A model generated the notes under the pieces. The model was not told the origin of the DNA, ran no database searches, and saw only the letters and a list, made by a program, of their open reading frames with translations. Positions 36,434 to 45,510 of a DNA stretch of 64,000 nt are shown piece by piece. The position numbers and the translations under genes are program-made. The stretch is from CAVSRC01 sp963743015 (lineage in GTDB: Bacteria; Pseudomonadota; Alphaproteobacteria; Rhizobiales; Kaistiaceae): contig CAVUOD010000010.1 of assembly GCA_963743015.1 (NCBI GenBank), positions 1 through 64,000 on the forward strand, in the 5' to 3' direction. The first letter of the stretch is position 1. The number at the start of each line of letters is the position of its first letter.

Positions 36434-36840
36434 CCATCCTTCTCGACACCTGCGCGGCGATCTGGCTCGTCGCTGGCGCTAAGGTTTCGCAATCGGCGGA
36501 AGAAGCGTTGAACAGGGCACAAGCGCGCGCCGAGCCAGTCTATATCTCTCCGATAACCGGTTGGGAGATCGGTTTGCTGGCGCTCAAGGGACGCTTCGCG
36601 TCGCCCCATCCGCCCAAGGTCTGGTTCAGCCGTCTGCTGGCCATCGATGGCGTGATGCTCGACGCGCTGCCGCCGTCGGTGCTGATCGACTCGTCCTTCC
36701 TGCCGGGAGAGCCGCCGCGCGATCCCGGCGACCGCATCATCGTCGCGGCGGCGCGCGAGCACGATCACACGATCATGACGCGCGACCGCGTCATTCTGGA
36801 TTACGCGAAAGCCGGTCATGTCCGCGCCCTGGCGTGCTGA
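36430..36840 (+). CDS. PIN-domain toxin (VapC family)
   Basis: Predicted ribonuclease of 136 residues. The acidic active-site residues of PIN domains are present: D6 in ILLDTCAAIWL, E46 in ITGWEIGLLALKGR, D98/D101 in PPRDPGDRIIVAAA and D119 in IMTRDRVI. VapC toxins cut tRNA or rRNA when freed from their antitoxin. It is translationally coupled to the upstream gene. The catalytic set looks complete, so the toxin is probably active. Confidence 0.82.
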   Translation: MTILLDTCAAIWLVAGAKVSQSAEEALNRAQARAEPVYISPITGWEIGLLALKGRFASPHPPKVWFSRLLAIDGVMLDALPPSVLIDSSFLPGEPPRDPGDRIIVAAAREHDHTIMTRDRVILDYAKAGHVRALAC

Positions 36841-37020
36841 TATGGCCTGGCTCGTAGCCCGGACGAAGTGAAGCACAATCCGGGAAGCGAACGTCCCGCA
36901 TTTCGCTTGCGCTCTATGCCACGGGCCTTCGCGCAGATGAAAATGCGGCAGGCCTTGGAGAGCCCGCCGCCGGAGGTGGGTGGAGAGGCAAAGCGGGCGG
37001 TCAGCGGACGCCACCGCTCA

Positions 37021-37190
37021 TTCTGTTGTTGACGCTCGCGGTCTTGGCGTTCCTGAGCATCGCCGCCACCACCTTGAAGTTGGAACAGGTCTTCGCTGCC
37101 GTGGCGATCATCTTCCTGCGGTTCGCCGGGTCGATCCTGGAGATGTGCCCGTCGCGCCCTTTCACCGCGAAGCGGACGATGCCGAAAGGT
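37021..37190 (-). pseudogene. Duplicated internal fragment of a 2-keto-3-deoxygluconate kinase gene
   Basis: About 150 bp (GTCTTGGCGTTCCTGAGC through GATCATCTTC, then GTTCGCCGGGTCGATC) matches 39350-39490 inside kdgK at roughly 80%, in the same orientation and 2.3 kb away. Reading frame and catalytic parts are absent. It is a stray partial copy of kdgK or of a paralogue. The rest of 36841-37336 holds no recognisable gene. Confidence 0.7.
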
Positions 37191-37336
37191 TAGCCCGCTC
37201 GCCAAGCGCAATCGTCGGTTTCAGCCCGAAGCGCGACGGCGTCTGATGAAACTGGGTCGCACCGGAAAGAGTGGCGGCAGTGGTCGCCGCGGTCGTAAGA
37301 ATGGGAGAGCATTTTGAGAACAAGAGCGAAAAAGCC

Positions 37337-38794
37337 ATGAATACGATCACACCCGATCTCATCCGACTCTATGCGAACAGCGACGCGCTGACGCTGGCTC
37401 AGGCCGTGAAATCCGGAGACGTCACCGCCGGCGAACTGGTCGAGACGGCGATCACCGTTATCGAGGCGCTCGACGACAAGCTCAACGCCGTCGTGATCAG
37501 GACCTTCGAAGACGCGCTGGCAACGGCACAGAAGCCGGCCGTCGGTCCTTTCGCCGGTGTGCCCTTCCTCATGAAGAACATCGCCTCGATGTGGAAGGGA
37601 ACGTCGCTCACATCCGGCATGAGATACCTCAAGGACTTCGTCTGCGATGCCGACTCCGAGATGGTGCAACGCATCAAGGCGTCGGGGCTGATCATGCTCG
37701 GCCGCACCAACGTTCCGGAGAACGGCTGGTCGATCGGGACCGAGACGAGCCTGCACGGCGCGACGAAAAATCCATGGAATCCGGACTACACGCCCGGCGG
37801 ATCGAGCGGCGGGACGGCGGCGGCCCTTGCCGCGCGCATGATACCGATCGCGGAAGGATCGGACGGCGGTGGCTCCATCCGGGCACCCGCGTCGTGCTGC
37901 GGGCTCATCGGGCTCAAGCCGTCGCGCGGGCGCATCACATACGGACCCGACGAGGTGGATCTGTGGTTCGGCAGCATCGCCACCCTCTGCCTGTCGCGAA
38001 CCGTGCGCGACACGGCGGCCTATCTCGATGCGGTGGCGGGCAGCGCGGTGGGCGATCCCTACATATTGCCTTTGCCCGACGTCTCCTTCCTCGCAAACCT
38101 GGAAAACGCACCGCATCGCCTGAAGATCGGATTCACCAAGTCGCAGCCATGGGGCGCGCCGTGTGCGCCGGAGGTGATCGAGGCGGTCGATCGCATGGCC
38201 AGCCTCTGCGAAGCCATGGGGCACGATGTCGAGGAGAGCGCGCTTGGCCTGCCGCTCGAGGAATACTGGGTTCACTACAACGACATCAACGCGGTCGAGA
38301 ACGCCGCTCTCTATGAGCGCCTGGCCCCGATCGTCGGGCGTCCGGTCAGCTATGACGACCTGGCGGCGTTCAATGCGGCTCTGCTCGAATACGCCCGTTC
38401 GCTGGATGCGGTCACCTATGCCCAGAGCATCGGGGCCGTGCGCAAGGCCAGCCAGCTGCTTGCCCGCCGGATCGACGACTTCGACGTCTACATGACGCCG
38501 ACGCTGACGCAGCCGCCGCGCCCGGTGGGCTACTGGTCCCTGGAGGAAGGCGACCGCGAGGCCTATCTGAACCGCTGGAGCGATGCCGGCTATCTCTTCC
38601 CGTTCAATCTGTCAGGACTACCGGCAATCTCCGTGCCTGCCGGACGCAGCGCGCTCGACCTGCCGATCGGGGTCCAGTTCGTCTCGGGGATCGGGCAGGA
38701 GGGCCTGCTTCTGCGGCTGGCGCGCCAGATCGAAATTGCCGCACCGTGGAACGACCGTGTGCCGCCCATCTCGGCCCTGTCGCTTGTCGCGTGA
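37337..38794 (+). CDS. Amidase-signature family hydrolase
   Basis: A 485-residue amidase with the complete Ser-cisSer-Lys triad: K80 in FLMKNIASMWKGT, S156 in GGSSGGTAAALAARM and S180 in GSDGGGSIRAPASCCGLIGL, followed by KPSRGRI. Family members hydrolyse amides such as indole-acetamide, allophanate or glutamyl-tRNA amide donors. The substrate is not readable and there are no gatB/gatC neighbours, so this is not GatA. The ATG begins MNTITPDLIRLYANSDALTL; in-frame extension upstream lacks support. Confidence 0.85.
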   Translation: MNTITPDLIRLYANSDALTLAQAVKSGDVTAGELVETAITVIEALDDKLNAVVIRTFEDALATAQKPAVGPFAGVPFLMKNIASMWKGTSLTSGMRYLKDFVCDADSEMVQRIKASGLIMLGRTNVPENGWSIGTETSLHGATKNPWNPDYTPGGSSGGTAAALAARMIPIAEGSDGGGSIRAPASCCGLIGLKPSRGRITYGPDEVDLWFGSIATLCLSRTVRDTAAYLDAVAGSAVGDPYILPLPDVSFLANLENAPHRLKIGFTKSQPWGAPCAPEVIEAVDRMASLCEAMGHDVEESALGLPLEEYWVHYNDINAVENAALYERLAPIVGRPVSYDDLAAFNAALLEYARSLDAVTYAQSIGAVRKASQLLARRIDDFDVYMTPTLTQPPRPVGYWSLEEGDREAYLNRWSDAGYLFPFNLSGLPAISVPAGRSALDLPIGVQFVSGIGQEGLLLRLARQIEIAAPWNDRVPPISALSLVA

Positions 38795-38929
38795 CCAGAC
38801 CTCACATCGCCCGTCATGCCCACTCGGCAACCAAGAAAAAGAATCGGAGACGAGCGGGAAGGTATTGCCTGTCGGTGACTGCGACGGCATCCGGGTGGGA
38901 CCGTCACCCATCATCGGGGCGCCGGTCGG

Positions 38930-38955
38930 GGCGAGGGGGTGCTGACTCCCTCGCC
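38930..38955. repeat. Inverted repeat between convergent amidase and kdgK
   Basis: GGCGAGGG (38930-38937) and CCCTCGCC (38948-38955), a perfect 8-bp stem with a 10-nt loop, between the two convergent genes. There is no T-run; it may assist termination of the amidase transcript. Confidence 0.4.
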
Positions 38956-39015
38956 AACACGTGGCGGAGCGGCGCACCATGCGGGCTACGGCTTTGGTGC
39001 GAAGCTGGGAAAAGG

Positions 39016-39047
39016 AAGCGGCGGCCTCCCGCGAGAGCCCGCCGCTT
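39016..39047 (-). terminator. Terminator after kdgK
   Basis: AAGCGGCGG (39016-39024) and CCGCCGCTT (39039-39047) pair perfectly. On the minus strand the stem is followed by CCTTTTCCC, a short U-tract, 25 bp after the kdgK stop. Confidence 0.65.
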
Positions 39048-39071
39048 GTCCGAGACTTCGATCACGTCCGA

Positions 39072-40178
39072 TCAGCGAATGACCCTGGCGCCCTTGCCCT
39101 TCATCGCCGCCTCGACCTCCTTGATGCTTGCCATCGAGGTGTCGCCGGGCGTGGTCATGGCCAAAGCGCCGTGCGCCGCGCCATATTCCACCGCCGCCTG
39201 CGGTCCCTTGTTCTCGAGGAAACCGTAGGCGAGGCCCGAAGCGAAGCCGTCGCCGCCGCCGACGCGGTCGTGGATCTCCAGATTCTCGCGCATCGGCGCC
39301 TCGTAGAACGAGCCGCCCGCCCAGATCACCGCGCCCCAGTCGTTGACCGAGGCGGTCTTGGCGTTCCTGAGCGTCGTCGCCGCGACCTTGAAGTTGGGGA
39401 ACTCCTTCACCGCCGTGGCGATCATCTTCTTGAAGTTCGCCGGGTCGATCTTGGAGATGTGCTCGTCGAGCCCCTCCACCTCGAAGCCGAGGCAGGCGGT
39501 GAAGTCCTCCTCGTTGCCGAGCATGACGTCGACATGTCGCGCGATCTCGCGATTGACCTTGCGCGCCGCCTCCTGGCCGCCCTGGCTCTTCCACAGCGAG
39601 GCGCGGTAGTTGAGGTCGTAGGAGACGATGGTGCCATGCTTGCGCGCCGCCTGCACGGCCTCGATCACCGCTTCGGCCGTGTTGGGGGCAAGTGCAGCGA
39701 AGATGCCGCCAGTGTGGAACCAGCGCACGCCTTCCTCGCCGAACAGCTTGTCCCAATCGACTTCGCCGGGCCTGATCTGCGAGGCGGCGGAGTTGCCGCG
39801 GTCGGAACAGCCGAGCGCCGGGCGAATGCCGAAGCCCTTTTCGGTGAAGTTGAGGCCGACGCGGGTGTTGCGCCCGAGCCCGTCGAACTCGCGCCAGATG
39901 ATGTGCGAGGTATCGACGCCGCCTTGGCAGATGAGGTCCTCGACCAGCCAGCCGAGATCGTTCGAGGGAAGCGCCGTCACCACGCTGGAACGCTTCCTCC
40001 AGCATTTGCGGAAGGCGCGGGCGACGTTGTATTCGCCGCCGCCTTCCCACACCTTGAATTCACGCGCGTTGCGCACCCGGCCAAAGCCCGGATCGAAACG
40101 CAGCATCACCTCGCCGAACGACACCACGTCCCACTTGCAGGCGTCGGCCGGCTTGATGTTGAGGATTTCCTCAGCCAT
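39072..40178 (-). CDS. kdgK: 2-dehydro-3-deoxygluconokinase (PfkB family)
   Basis: Phosphorylates 2-keto-3-deoxygluconate to KDPG with ATP. The 368-residue protein has PfkB features: N-terminal VVSFGEVMLRFDP, EGGGEYNVARAF, a mid-region SYDLNYRASLW, and the C-terminal anion-hole/catalytic motif DRVGGGDGFASGLAYGFLEN (usual DTxGAGD, here DRVGGGD). The catalytic Asp is kept. It follows the aldolase gene by 1 bp, so both are co-transcribed and form the last two steps to pyruvate and glyceraldehyde 3-phosphate. Confidence 0.88.
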   Translation of the reverse strand: MAEEILNIKPADACKWDVVSFGEVMLRFDPGFGRVRNAREFKVWEGGGEYNVARAFRKCWRKRSSVVTALPSNDLGWLVEDLICQGGVDTSHIIWREFDGLGRNTRVGLNFTEKGFGIRPALGCSDRGNSAASQIRPGEVDWDKLFGEEGVRWFHTGGIFAALAPNTAEAVIEAVQAARKHGTIVSYDLNYRASLWKSQGGQEAARKVNREIARHVDVMLGNEEDFTACLGFEVEGLDEHISKIDPANFKKMIATAVKEFPNFKVAATTLRNAKTASVNDWGAVIWAGGSFYEAPMRENLEIHDRVGGGDGFASGLAYGFLENKGPQAAVEYGAAHGALAMTTPGDTSMASIKEVEAAMKGKGARVIR

Positions 40179-40179
40179 C

Positions 40180-40851
40180 TCACTTGCCCCGGATCTTCTT
40201 GATGAGTGCGATGGTGTCCGCGACCTTCGTCTCGATGCCCTTGTAGTTCTTGGCGGCGAGCATCTCCTTGGTGATCAGCTTGGAGCCCATGCCGGCAGCG
40301 ACGATGCCGGCCTTGAACCATTTGGTGAGCGACTCTTCGGTGGGATCGACCCCGCCGGTGGGCATCAGCTTGGTCCACGGCATCGGCCCGCGGATGTTGG
40401 AGACGAATTCCGGTCCGCCGACACAGGAGCCAGGGAAGACCTTGACGATCTCGCAGCCGAGCTCATGGGCATCGGAGACTTCCGAGGCCGAGCCGCAGCC
40501 CGGGCTGTAGGGGATGCAGCGGCGATTGCACGCCCTGGCGACTTCCGCGTTGAGCACGGGGCCGACGACGAAATTGGCGCCGTTGGCCATGTAAAGCGCC
40601 GCGGTCGGCGCGTCGATGACGCTGCCTACGCCCATGATCACTGACGGATCCGCCTTCAGGAAATGCTGGGTCACTTCCATGAAGACTTGCCAGGCGAAAT
40701 CGCCGCGGTTGGTGAACTCGATGCATTTGGCCCCGCCATTGGCGCAGGCCTGGATGACGTTCTTACAGACGTCGACATCCGGGTGATAAAAGACCGGAAT
40801 CACGCCCTGTTCCATCATGGCCGAAAGCACGGCCAAACGGTCCTTTGCCAT
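40180..40851 (-). CDS. eda: KDPG/KHG aldolase
   Basis: Cleaves 2-keto-3-deoxy-6-phosphogluconate to pyruvate and glyceraldehyde 3-phosphate. The 223-residue class I aldolase has GVIPVFYHPDVDVCKNVIQA, IEFTNRGD (with the catalytic Glu-type position), MGVGSVIDAPTAALYMANGA, the phosphate/Schiff-base region YSPGCGSASE and GCEIVKVFPGS with the Schiff-base lysine, then MPTGGVDPT. The ATG at 40851 is preferred; the frame upstream lacks similarity. It is first in the operon with kdgK. Confidence 0.88.
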   Translation of the reverse strand: MAKDRLAVLSAMMEQGVIPVFYHPDVDVCKNVIQACANGGAKCIEFTNRGDFAWQVFMEVTQHFLKADPSVIMGVGSVIDAPTAALYMANGANFVVGPVLNAEVARACNRRCIPYSPGCGSASEVSDAHELGCEIVKVFPGSCVGGPEFVSNIRGPMPWTKLMPTGGVDPTEESLTKWFKAGIVAAGMGSKLITKEMLAAKNYKGIETKVADTIALIKKIRGK

Positions 40852-41232
40852 TTCACATGATCTCCTAGAGGCAACCGCGAATGCGGCGCAATTCAGCAGG
40901 CTTTGCCGTCGGTGGCAATTCACTTTTGATGCAGTTTTACCCAAAGCGGAGCGGTAATTTGACGCTGCCGCGATGCACTATAAAATACAACTGATATACT
41001 TGAAGTCATTTTCTGTAGTTTGTGCGAACGAAATTGAAATAAATCCATTGAATTCTCTTTGATATCTTCTGCTCTTTGCTCCCGCGTCGATCTTCCGACA
41101 ATTGTGCTTCAGTATCTTCCAGTAATCGCTGGCGGCGGCGCGATCCACAAGTGTGGACTTGTTGACGCCGCCGAAACATCGCGAGATTACTGGGGCGTCC
41201 GCTCGATCAGGGGCGACGCCGGGCAGGCGCAG
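40852..41232. other. Regulatory region upstream of the aldolase gene
   Basis: 380 bp without a gene. Around 40970-41050 the sequence is AT-rich (CTATAAAATACAACTGATAT, AAGTCATTTTCTG), unlike its surroundings, and probably holds the eda-kdgK promoter and a regulator site. No regulator gene is adjacent. A TTGACG...TATAAA pair is also visible on the plus strand, with no plus-strand gene to serve. Confidence 0.4.
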
Positions 41233-41709
41233 TCAGGTCATCGGAAGCACCACTGCACCGGTGGCGTCGCGCAATGCCGTGGGGTTGACCTCGAAGATGG
41301 CGTTGGGCGTGCCGGCCGCCGCCCAAACCGTCTCATATTGCAACAGGTCGGCGTCGAGACGGGGCACAAGCCGGCTGGCATGACCGAAGGGCGGAATCCC
41401 GCCAATGGCGAAGCCGGTCGCCTCGCGCACGAAGGCGGCATCAGGGCGCACGATGCCTTCACCCAGCCGTTCGCTCATCGCCTTCTCGTTGACCCGGTTG
41501 ACGCCGGAGACAAGCAGCAGGATCGCATTCCCGGAGTCTTTTCCCCGAAATATCAGCGACTTGACGATCTGGCCTACCGTGCAGCCGCAAGCCGCAGCGG
41601 CCTCCTCGGCGGTGCGGGTCACCTGGCTCATGATGCGCACGCTGACGCCGAGACCGAGGGCGTCGGCGGCGTCCTGAACGCGCTGCGCCGCAGCGGGAAG
41701 GCTATTCAT
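41233..41709 (-). CDS. YbaK/ProX-type aminoacyl-tRNA deacylase
   Basis: A 158-residue editing-domain protein. Members hydrolyse mischarged aminoacyl-tRNAs such as Cys-tRNA(Pro) or Ala-tRNA(Pro). Conserved positions are visible in CTVGQIVKSLIFRGKDSGNA with the catalytic Lys, LLLVSGVNRVNEKAM, and the GGIPPFGHA loop that shapes the active site. It is a free-standing gene; the PrxA/ProX versus YbaK subtype is not decided. Confidence 0.82.
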   Translation of the reverse strand: MNSLPAAAQRVQDAADALGLGVSVRIMSQVTRTAEEAAAACGCTVGQIVKSLIFRGKDSGNAILLLVSGVNRVNEKAMSERLGEGIVRPDAAFVREATGFAIGGIPPFGHASRLVPRLDADLLQYETVWAAAGTPNAIFEVNPTALRDATGAVVLPMT

Positions 41710-41813
41710 TTCGGTTCATCTCCTCATGGTCCGGCACATGCACGATAGGCTGCGCGGTCTTGCCATTTTTGGTAAGGTTTCATCAACCATCGCGTCAGCT
41801 ATCGGAGCCCTCC

Positions 41814-42437
41814 TTGAGCGACCCGTCGGACAGCACTACCGGGAAAGCGCGCAGCCTGCGCGACACATTGCGTGCGGTGCGCACGGCCGAGACCGAGCGC
41901 GCCGACGTGGTGGTCGAGCTGCGCGACGCGGAACGGGCACGGCTGGAGTTGCTCGCCGAGGAACTGCGCGGCGTTTTCGCCGAAGTCCCGGCCGACGACG
42001 ACCAGTTCATCTTCGCCGTCGCTGCAGGCACGCCGCCGCGTCTGTGGATCGACATGACCGCCTTCGTGGTGATGGGGCGCGACCGGCGCACCTATCGCTT
42101 CCTCAAGGACACCCGCCTCGGCCGCACGATCATCGTCGAAAGCGCCGAGCTCGGCGATGTCGCCGACACCGTCACCCACTACGTCGCCGAGCGTATCATC
42201 GAGCGCGAGCGCGCCATCGAAGGCGACTGGCTGATCAAGCGGGTGATGCGCGACGAGAAGGAGCGCCGGCTGGAGACGCGACAGGCGGTCGCCGCGGCGG
42301 CCGAGGCCGTTGCCGCACCGGCGCGGTCGCCGATCCGCATCGACGGGCGCAATCTCGGCTGGTTCGTAGCCGCCTTCCTCGCCGGCATCCTGATTGGCGC
42401 GGTGGTGCTGTTCGCTTATGCCTGGATGCAGGTGTAA
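41814..42437 (+). CDS. Hypothetical protein with C-terminal membrane anchor
   Basis: About 207 residues with the TTG start at 41814, which has GGAG 7 bp upstream; an earlier in-frame TTG at 41760 is less likely. The cytoplasmic part is charged and helical (RDTLRAVRTAETERADVVVE), followed by a mixed segment (FIFAVAAGTPPRLWIDMTAF, VMGRDRRTYRFLKDTRLGRT) and a single helix at the very C-terminus (LGWFVAAFLAGILIGAVVLF). I recognise the type from other Hyphomicrobiales, but no function is known to me. Confidence 0.65.
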   Translation: MSDPSDSTTGKARSLRDTLRAVRTAETERADVVVELRDAERARLELLAEELRGVFAEVPADDDQFIFAVAAGTPPRLWIDMTAFVVMGRDRRTYRFLKDTRLGRTIIVESAELGDVADTVTHYVAERIIERERAIEGDWLIKRVMRDEKERRLETRQAVAAAAEAVAAPARSPIRIDGRNLGWFVAAFLAGILIGAVVLFAYAWMQV

Positions 42438-42519
42438 CGGGCACCGTTTTGTCTTCGCGAAGCTATCGCAGATGCCCCGCAAAGGCGGAGATGGGGAGTT
42501 TTCGGAGGTCGCGGGATGC

Positions 42520-43422
42520 CTAGGCGGGGACGGGGAGGGCGCGCTCCAGGCGGGTCGCAACCGCGCCGGATTCGGTGACCGCGCGTTCACGCATGGTCAA
42601 CCGCCATGTACCGGGCTCGCCGTCGATCTCGAACAGGTTGTAGCCGCCGCCGGGATGGTGCGGGCGCGGCTTGAGCGAGGCCGCCGTCGCCCCGACAACG
42701 GGCACGGCGCCGAGCGGACCGGGGACGGAGAACACGCTGGTCCTGTGGTTGTGGCCGTGGAGCACGAGTTCGGCGCCGCATGCGGCGATCACATCGCGGA
42801 CGCGCTCGGCATCGACGAGGCGGCGCATCCGCGTCGCGGAATGTTCGGCCAGCGGATGGTGGATGAGAACGATGCGAAAGAGGCCCTGGCGCCCGGCCGC
42901 GGTGAGCAGCGTTTCAAGAGCCGCCGCCTGCGCGGCGCCGACGCGGCCGGTGGCCATGAAGGGCGCGGTGGGCACGGCGGAGGAGACGCCGATGAGGGCG
43001 AGGGGACCGCGCCGACGCAGGAAGGGAAAGACCGAGCGCTCGTCGGCCTCCTCGTCGTCGCCGCCGGCGAAATCGCGCCACTGCTCGGTATAGTCGGCGA
43101 CACCGCTGGCGATATAGGCGTCGTGGTTGCCGGGAATGACGGTGACGTCATGCGGCGGCCCCAGCGTTTCCAGCCAGGCGCGGGCCGCACGGTATTCCGC
43201 CGGCAGGCCGAGATTGACGAGATCGCCGGTCACCACGATCTGGTCCGGCCGGGCGGCGTGCATGTCGGCGGTGAGCGCGCTCAGCACGGCGTCGGCATGG
43301 ATGCGGCCGCGGCCGCGCTGCCAGTTCAGGTAGCCGAGCAGCCGCTTGGAGGCGAGGTCGGCGACCGAAACCTTCGGCAGGGGTCCGAGGTGGACGTCGG
43401 AGAGCTGGGCGAGGAGCACCAT
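42520..43422 (-). CDS. Calcineurin-like metallophosphoesterase
   Basis: A 300-residue phosphoesterase with the full metal-binding set: DVHLG (D, H) at residue 9, VVTGDLVN, VIPGNHDAY, VLIHHPL and LVLHGHNHR. Substrates of the family include cyclic nucleotides, UDP-diacylglucosamine and other phosphodiesters. No signal peptide, so it acts in the cytosol. Monocistronic; convergent with the membrane-anchored hypothetical gene. Confidence 0.85.
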   Translation of the reverse strand: MVLLAQLSDVHLGPLPKVSVADLASKRLLGYLNWQRGRGRIHADAVLSALTADMHAARPDQIVVTGDLVNLGLPAEYRAARAWLETLGPPHDVTVIPGNHDAYIASGVADYTEQWRDFAGGDDEEADERSVFPFLRRRGPLALIGVSSAVPTAPFMATGRVGAAQAAALETLLTAAGRQGLFRIVLIHHPLAEHSATRMRRLVDAERVRDVIAACGAELVLHGHNHRTSVFSVPGPLGAVPVVGATAASLKPRPHHPGGGYNLFEIDGEPGTWRLTMRERAVTESGAVATRLERALPVPA

Positions 43423-43675
43423 TGCCGCGGGCTTAGCCGACGGAACTCAGGCCGTAAAGCGTGCCTTACCGGAAAAGGCCTAGTGGCCGAACTCCATCAA
43501 CGCCACGCTGACGTGGCGTCGACTGAATTCGACTGCAGGTATCCAGGTGTAGCGGTGCGTCCGGCGGCGCCGGAAAAATCGGGCGAACATGGTTTCGAGC
43601 TTTTCGGGAATCGAATCTGCCATTGAGGTAGGCTGACCGCGCCGGGGTTACCACTCACGTCGGCGCGACTCTCTT

Positions 43676-44176
43676 ATGCGCTTATCGCATGGCTGGATTG
43701 CAAAATCATTAATGATCCTGAACCGCCTTGTCGCACGTAGCTACCTGTTTGTGTCGCTTTTTCGGCGCGGAATGACGCTCGGCGTCCGCGCCGCGGTGTT
43801 CGACGCGCAAGGCCGGGTCTTTCTGGTGAAGCACAGCTACATGCCGGGCTGGTATCTGCCCGGCGGCGGCGTCGAGCGCGGCGAGACGATGCGCCAGGCG
43901 CTCGACCGCGAACTCGCCGAGGAAGCCGGCATCCGGCTCGCGGCGCCGGCGACGCTTTTCGGGATCTATCTCAACCGTCGCGCGGCGCGGGGCGACCATG
44001 TCGCCCTCTATGTCTGTCGCGACTGGACCCAGCCGGTGGCGCCCAAGGTGCCCAATCTGGAAATCGTCGCCTGCGGCTTCCATGCGCCCGATGCGCTGCC
44101 GGAGGGCGCCACCGAGGGCACCCGCCGCCGGCTGGCGGAGATCATCGAGGGCAGGGCGCCTTCGGCGGAATGGTAG
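43676..44176 (+). CDS. NUDIX hydrolase
   Basis: A 166-residue NUDIX protein. The Nudix box is complete: GGGVERGETMRQALDRELAE followed by EAGI (GX5EX7REXXEEXGU). The N-terminal 35 residues are basic and hydrophobic (ILNRLVARSYLFVSLFRRGM), as in NUDIX proteins annotated near polyisoprenoid or lipid genes. The nucleotide substrate is unknown. Convergent with the GST-like gene; the stops are 14 bp apart. Confidence 0.85.
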   Translation: MRLSHGWIAKSLMILNRLVARSYLFVSLFRRGMTLGVRAAVFDAQGRVFLVKHSYMPGWYLPGGGVERGETMRQALDRELAEEAGIRLAAPATLFGIYLNRRAARGDHVALYVCRDWTQPVAPKVPNLEIVACGFHAPDALPEGATEGTRRRLAEIIEGRAPSAEW

Positions 44177-44190
44177 CGCCGGCTCGCGGC

Positions 44191-45169
44191 TCAGGCGGCG
44201 CGCAGCCGCTCGCGCCCATGCGGCGACGTCAGGTCGATCTCGGGGCCGATGGGAATGATGCCGCGCGGATTGATCGAGCGGTGGCTCAGAAAATAGTGCC
44301 GCCTGGCGTCGTCGAGGTCGGTCGTCTCGGCGATCCCGGGCATCTGATAGAGCTCGCGCAGATAGCCGAAGAGGTTCGGGTAGTCGCTGATGCGCCTCAG
44401 ATTGCACTTGAAGTGGGTGACGTAGATGGCGTCGAAGCGGAAGAGCGTCGGGAAGAGGCGCCAGTCCGCCTCGGTCAGGCGCTCGCCGGTCAGGTAGCGG
44501 CTGGCGGCGAGCCGCTCTTCCAGCATGTCGAGCGTTGAAAACAGCGCCGCCGCCGCTTCGTCATAGGCGTCCTGCGTGCGGGCGAAGCCGCAGCGATAGA
44601 CGCCGTTGTTGACGGTGTCGTAGATGACGGCGTTGAGCCGGTCGATCTCGCTGCGCAGGGGCTTGGGGTAGTAGTCGCGCGAGGCGTCGCCGCCGACGCG
44701 ATCGAAGGCCGAATTGAACATGCGGATGATCTCGGACGATTCGTTCGAGACGATGGTGTTGCGCGCCTTGTCCCACAGCACCGGCACCGAGGCGCGGCCG
44801 GTGTAGTCCGGCCGGGCCTCGGCATAGATCTCGTAGAGCCGGCTGCGTCCGCCGAGATCGTCCGGCCGGCGTTCGCTGAAGGACCAGCCGTAATCGTCGA
44901 GCAGAAACTCGACGGTGCTCACGCCGATCAGCGATTCCAGCCTCTTGAGCTTGCGGAAGATCAGCGTGCGATGCGCCCACGGACAGGCCCAGGAGACATA
45001 GAGGTGATAGCGGCCGGGTTCCGCCGCAAAGCCGCCTTCGCCGCTGGGGCCGGGAGCGCCGTCGGGGGTGATCCAGTTGCGGAAGGTGGTTTCGGCACGG
45101 TGAAAGTGTCCGTCGCTGGCCGGCGATCTGCTCGTTCGTCTGCCACACCCCGTCGACCATGCGTCCCAT
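44191..45169 (-). pseudogene. Glutathionyl-hydroquinone reductase (YqjG-like), N-terminal frameshift
   Basis: Reduces glutathionyl-hydroquinones. The sequence is a typical Xi-class GST: HLYVSWACPWAHRTLIFRKL with the catalytic Cys, VPVLWDKARNTIVSNESSEI, IRMFNSAFD, YDTVNNGVYRCGFA.TQ and LTEADWRLFPTLFRFD. The natural start (ATG at 45169, MVDGVWQTNEQIA) is separated from the rest by one extra base near 45120, in GCCGGCC. Unrepaired, the long frame starts at 44922 and lacks the Cys. Repaired length is about 325 residues, the family norm. A single recent lesion or a sequence error. Confidence 0.8.
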
Positions 45170-45236
45170 GTGCCCGTCCCGTCGCTGCCGTTGTCCGTGC
45201 CGGTCTATCTATGCCCTCCGGCCGGCAGGGAAAGCT

Positions 45237-45377
45237 TTCATTGCGCACCGCTGTCTCGCAGAGTTCGATTTCCGCTACAACAACCGCATCGCCCTCGGCG
45301 TGAACGATGGGGAACGTGCGACGCTGGCAGTCAAGAGCGCGGCTGGTAAGCGTCTCACGTACCGTCAGCCTAACTGA
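45237..45377 (+). pseudogene. C-terminal fragment of an IS1595-family transposase
   Basis: The frame HRCLAEFDFRYNNRIALGVN, then DGERATLAVKSAAGKRLTYR and stop, aligns with the C-terminus of the transposase at 48763-49739 (HRYLAEFDFRYNRRTAFGWN, DTDRATDAMRGAEGKRLMYA). About 45 residues remain. It marks the left side of the accessory island and shows that an earlier IS1595-like insertion stood here in the opposite orientation. Confidence 0.75.
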
Positions 45378-45510
45378 GCCCGATTTCAGTCACACAGCCA
45401 AGCGCGTCGCACGATCACTCCGCAAACTTCGGAAGAAGCGGAAGCCTAAATCGTCAGCGGTCATCGCCCGACGTTGGACGGAGACATGACCTTCAGGCGA
45501 CCGTTGACAA

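Noticed and set aside
36841..37336. Separate small genes between the PIN toxin and the amidase
   Set aside because: Frames there match either the kdgK duplicate in a non-coding frame or nothing; no start with ribosome-binding site was found.
40950..41050. Plus-strand promoter TTGACG/TATAAA upstream of nothing
   Set aside because: No plus-strand gene follows for over 700 bp; the AT-rich patch is better explained as control DNA of the minus-strand aldolase operon.
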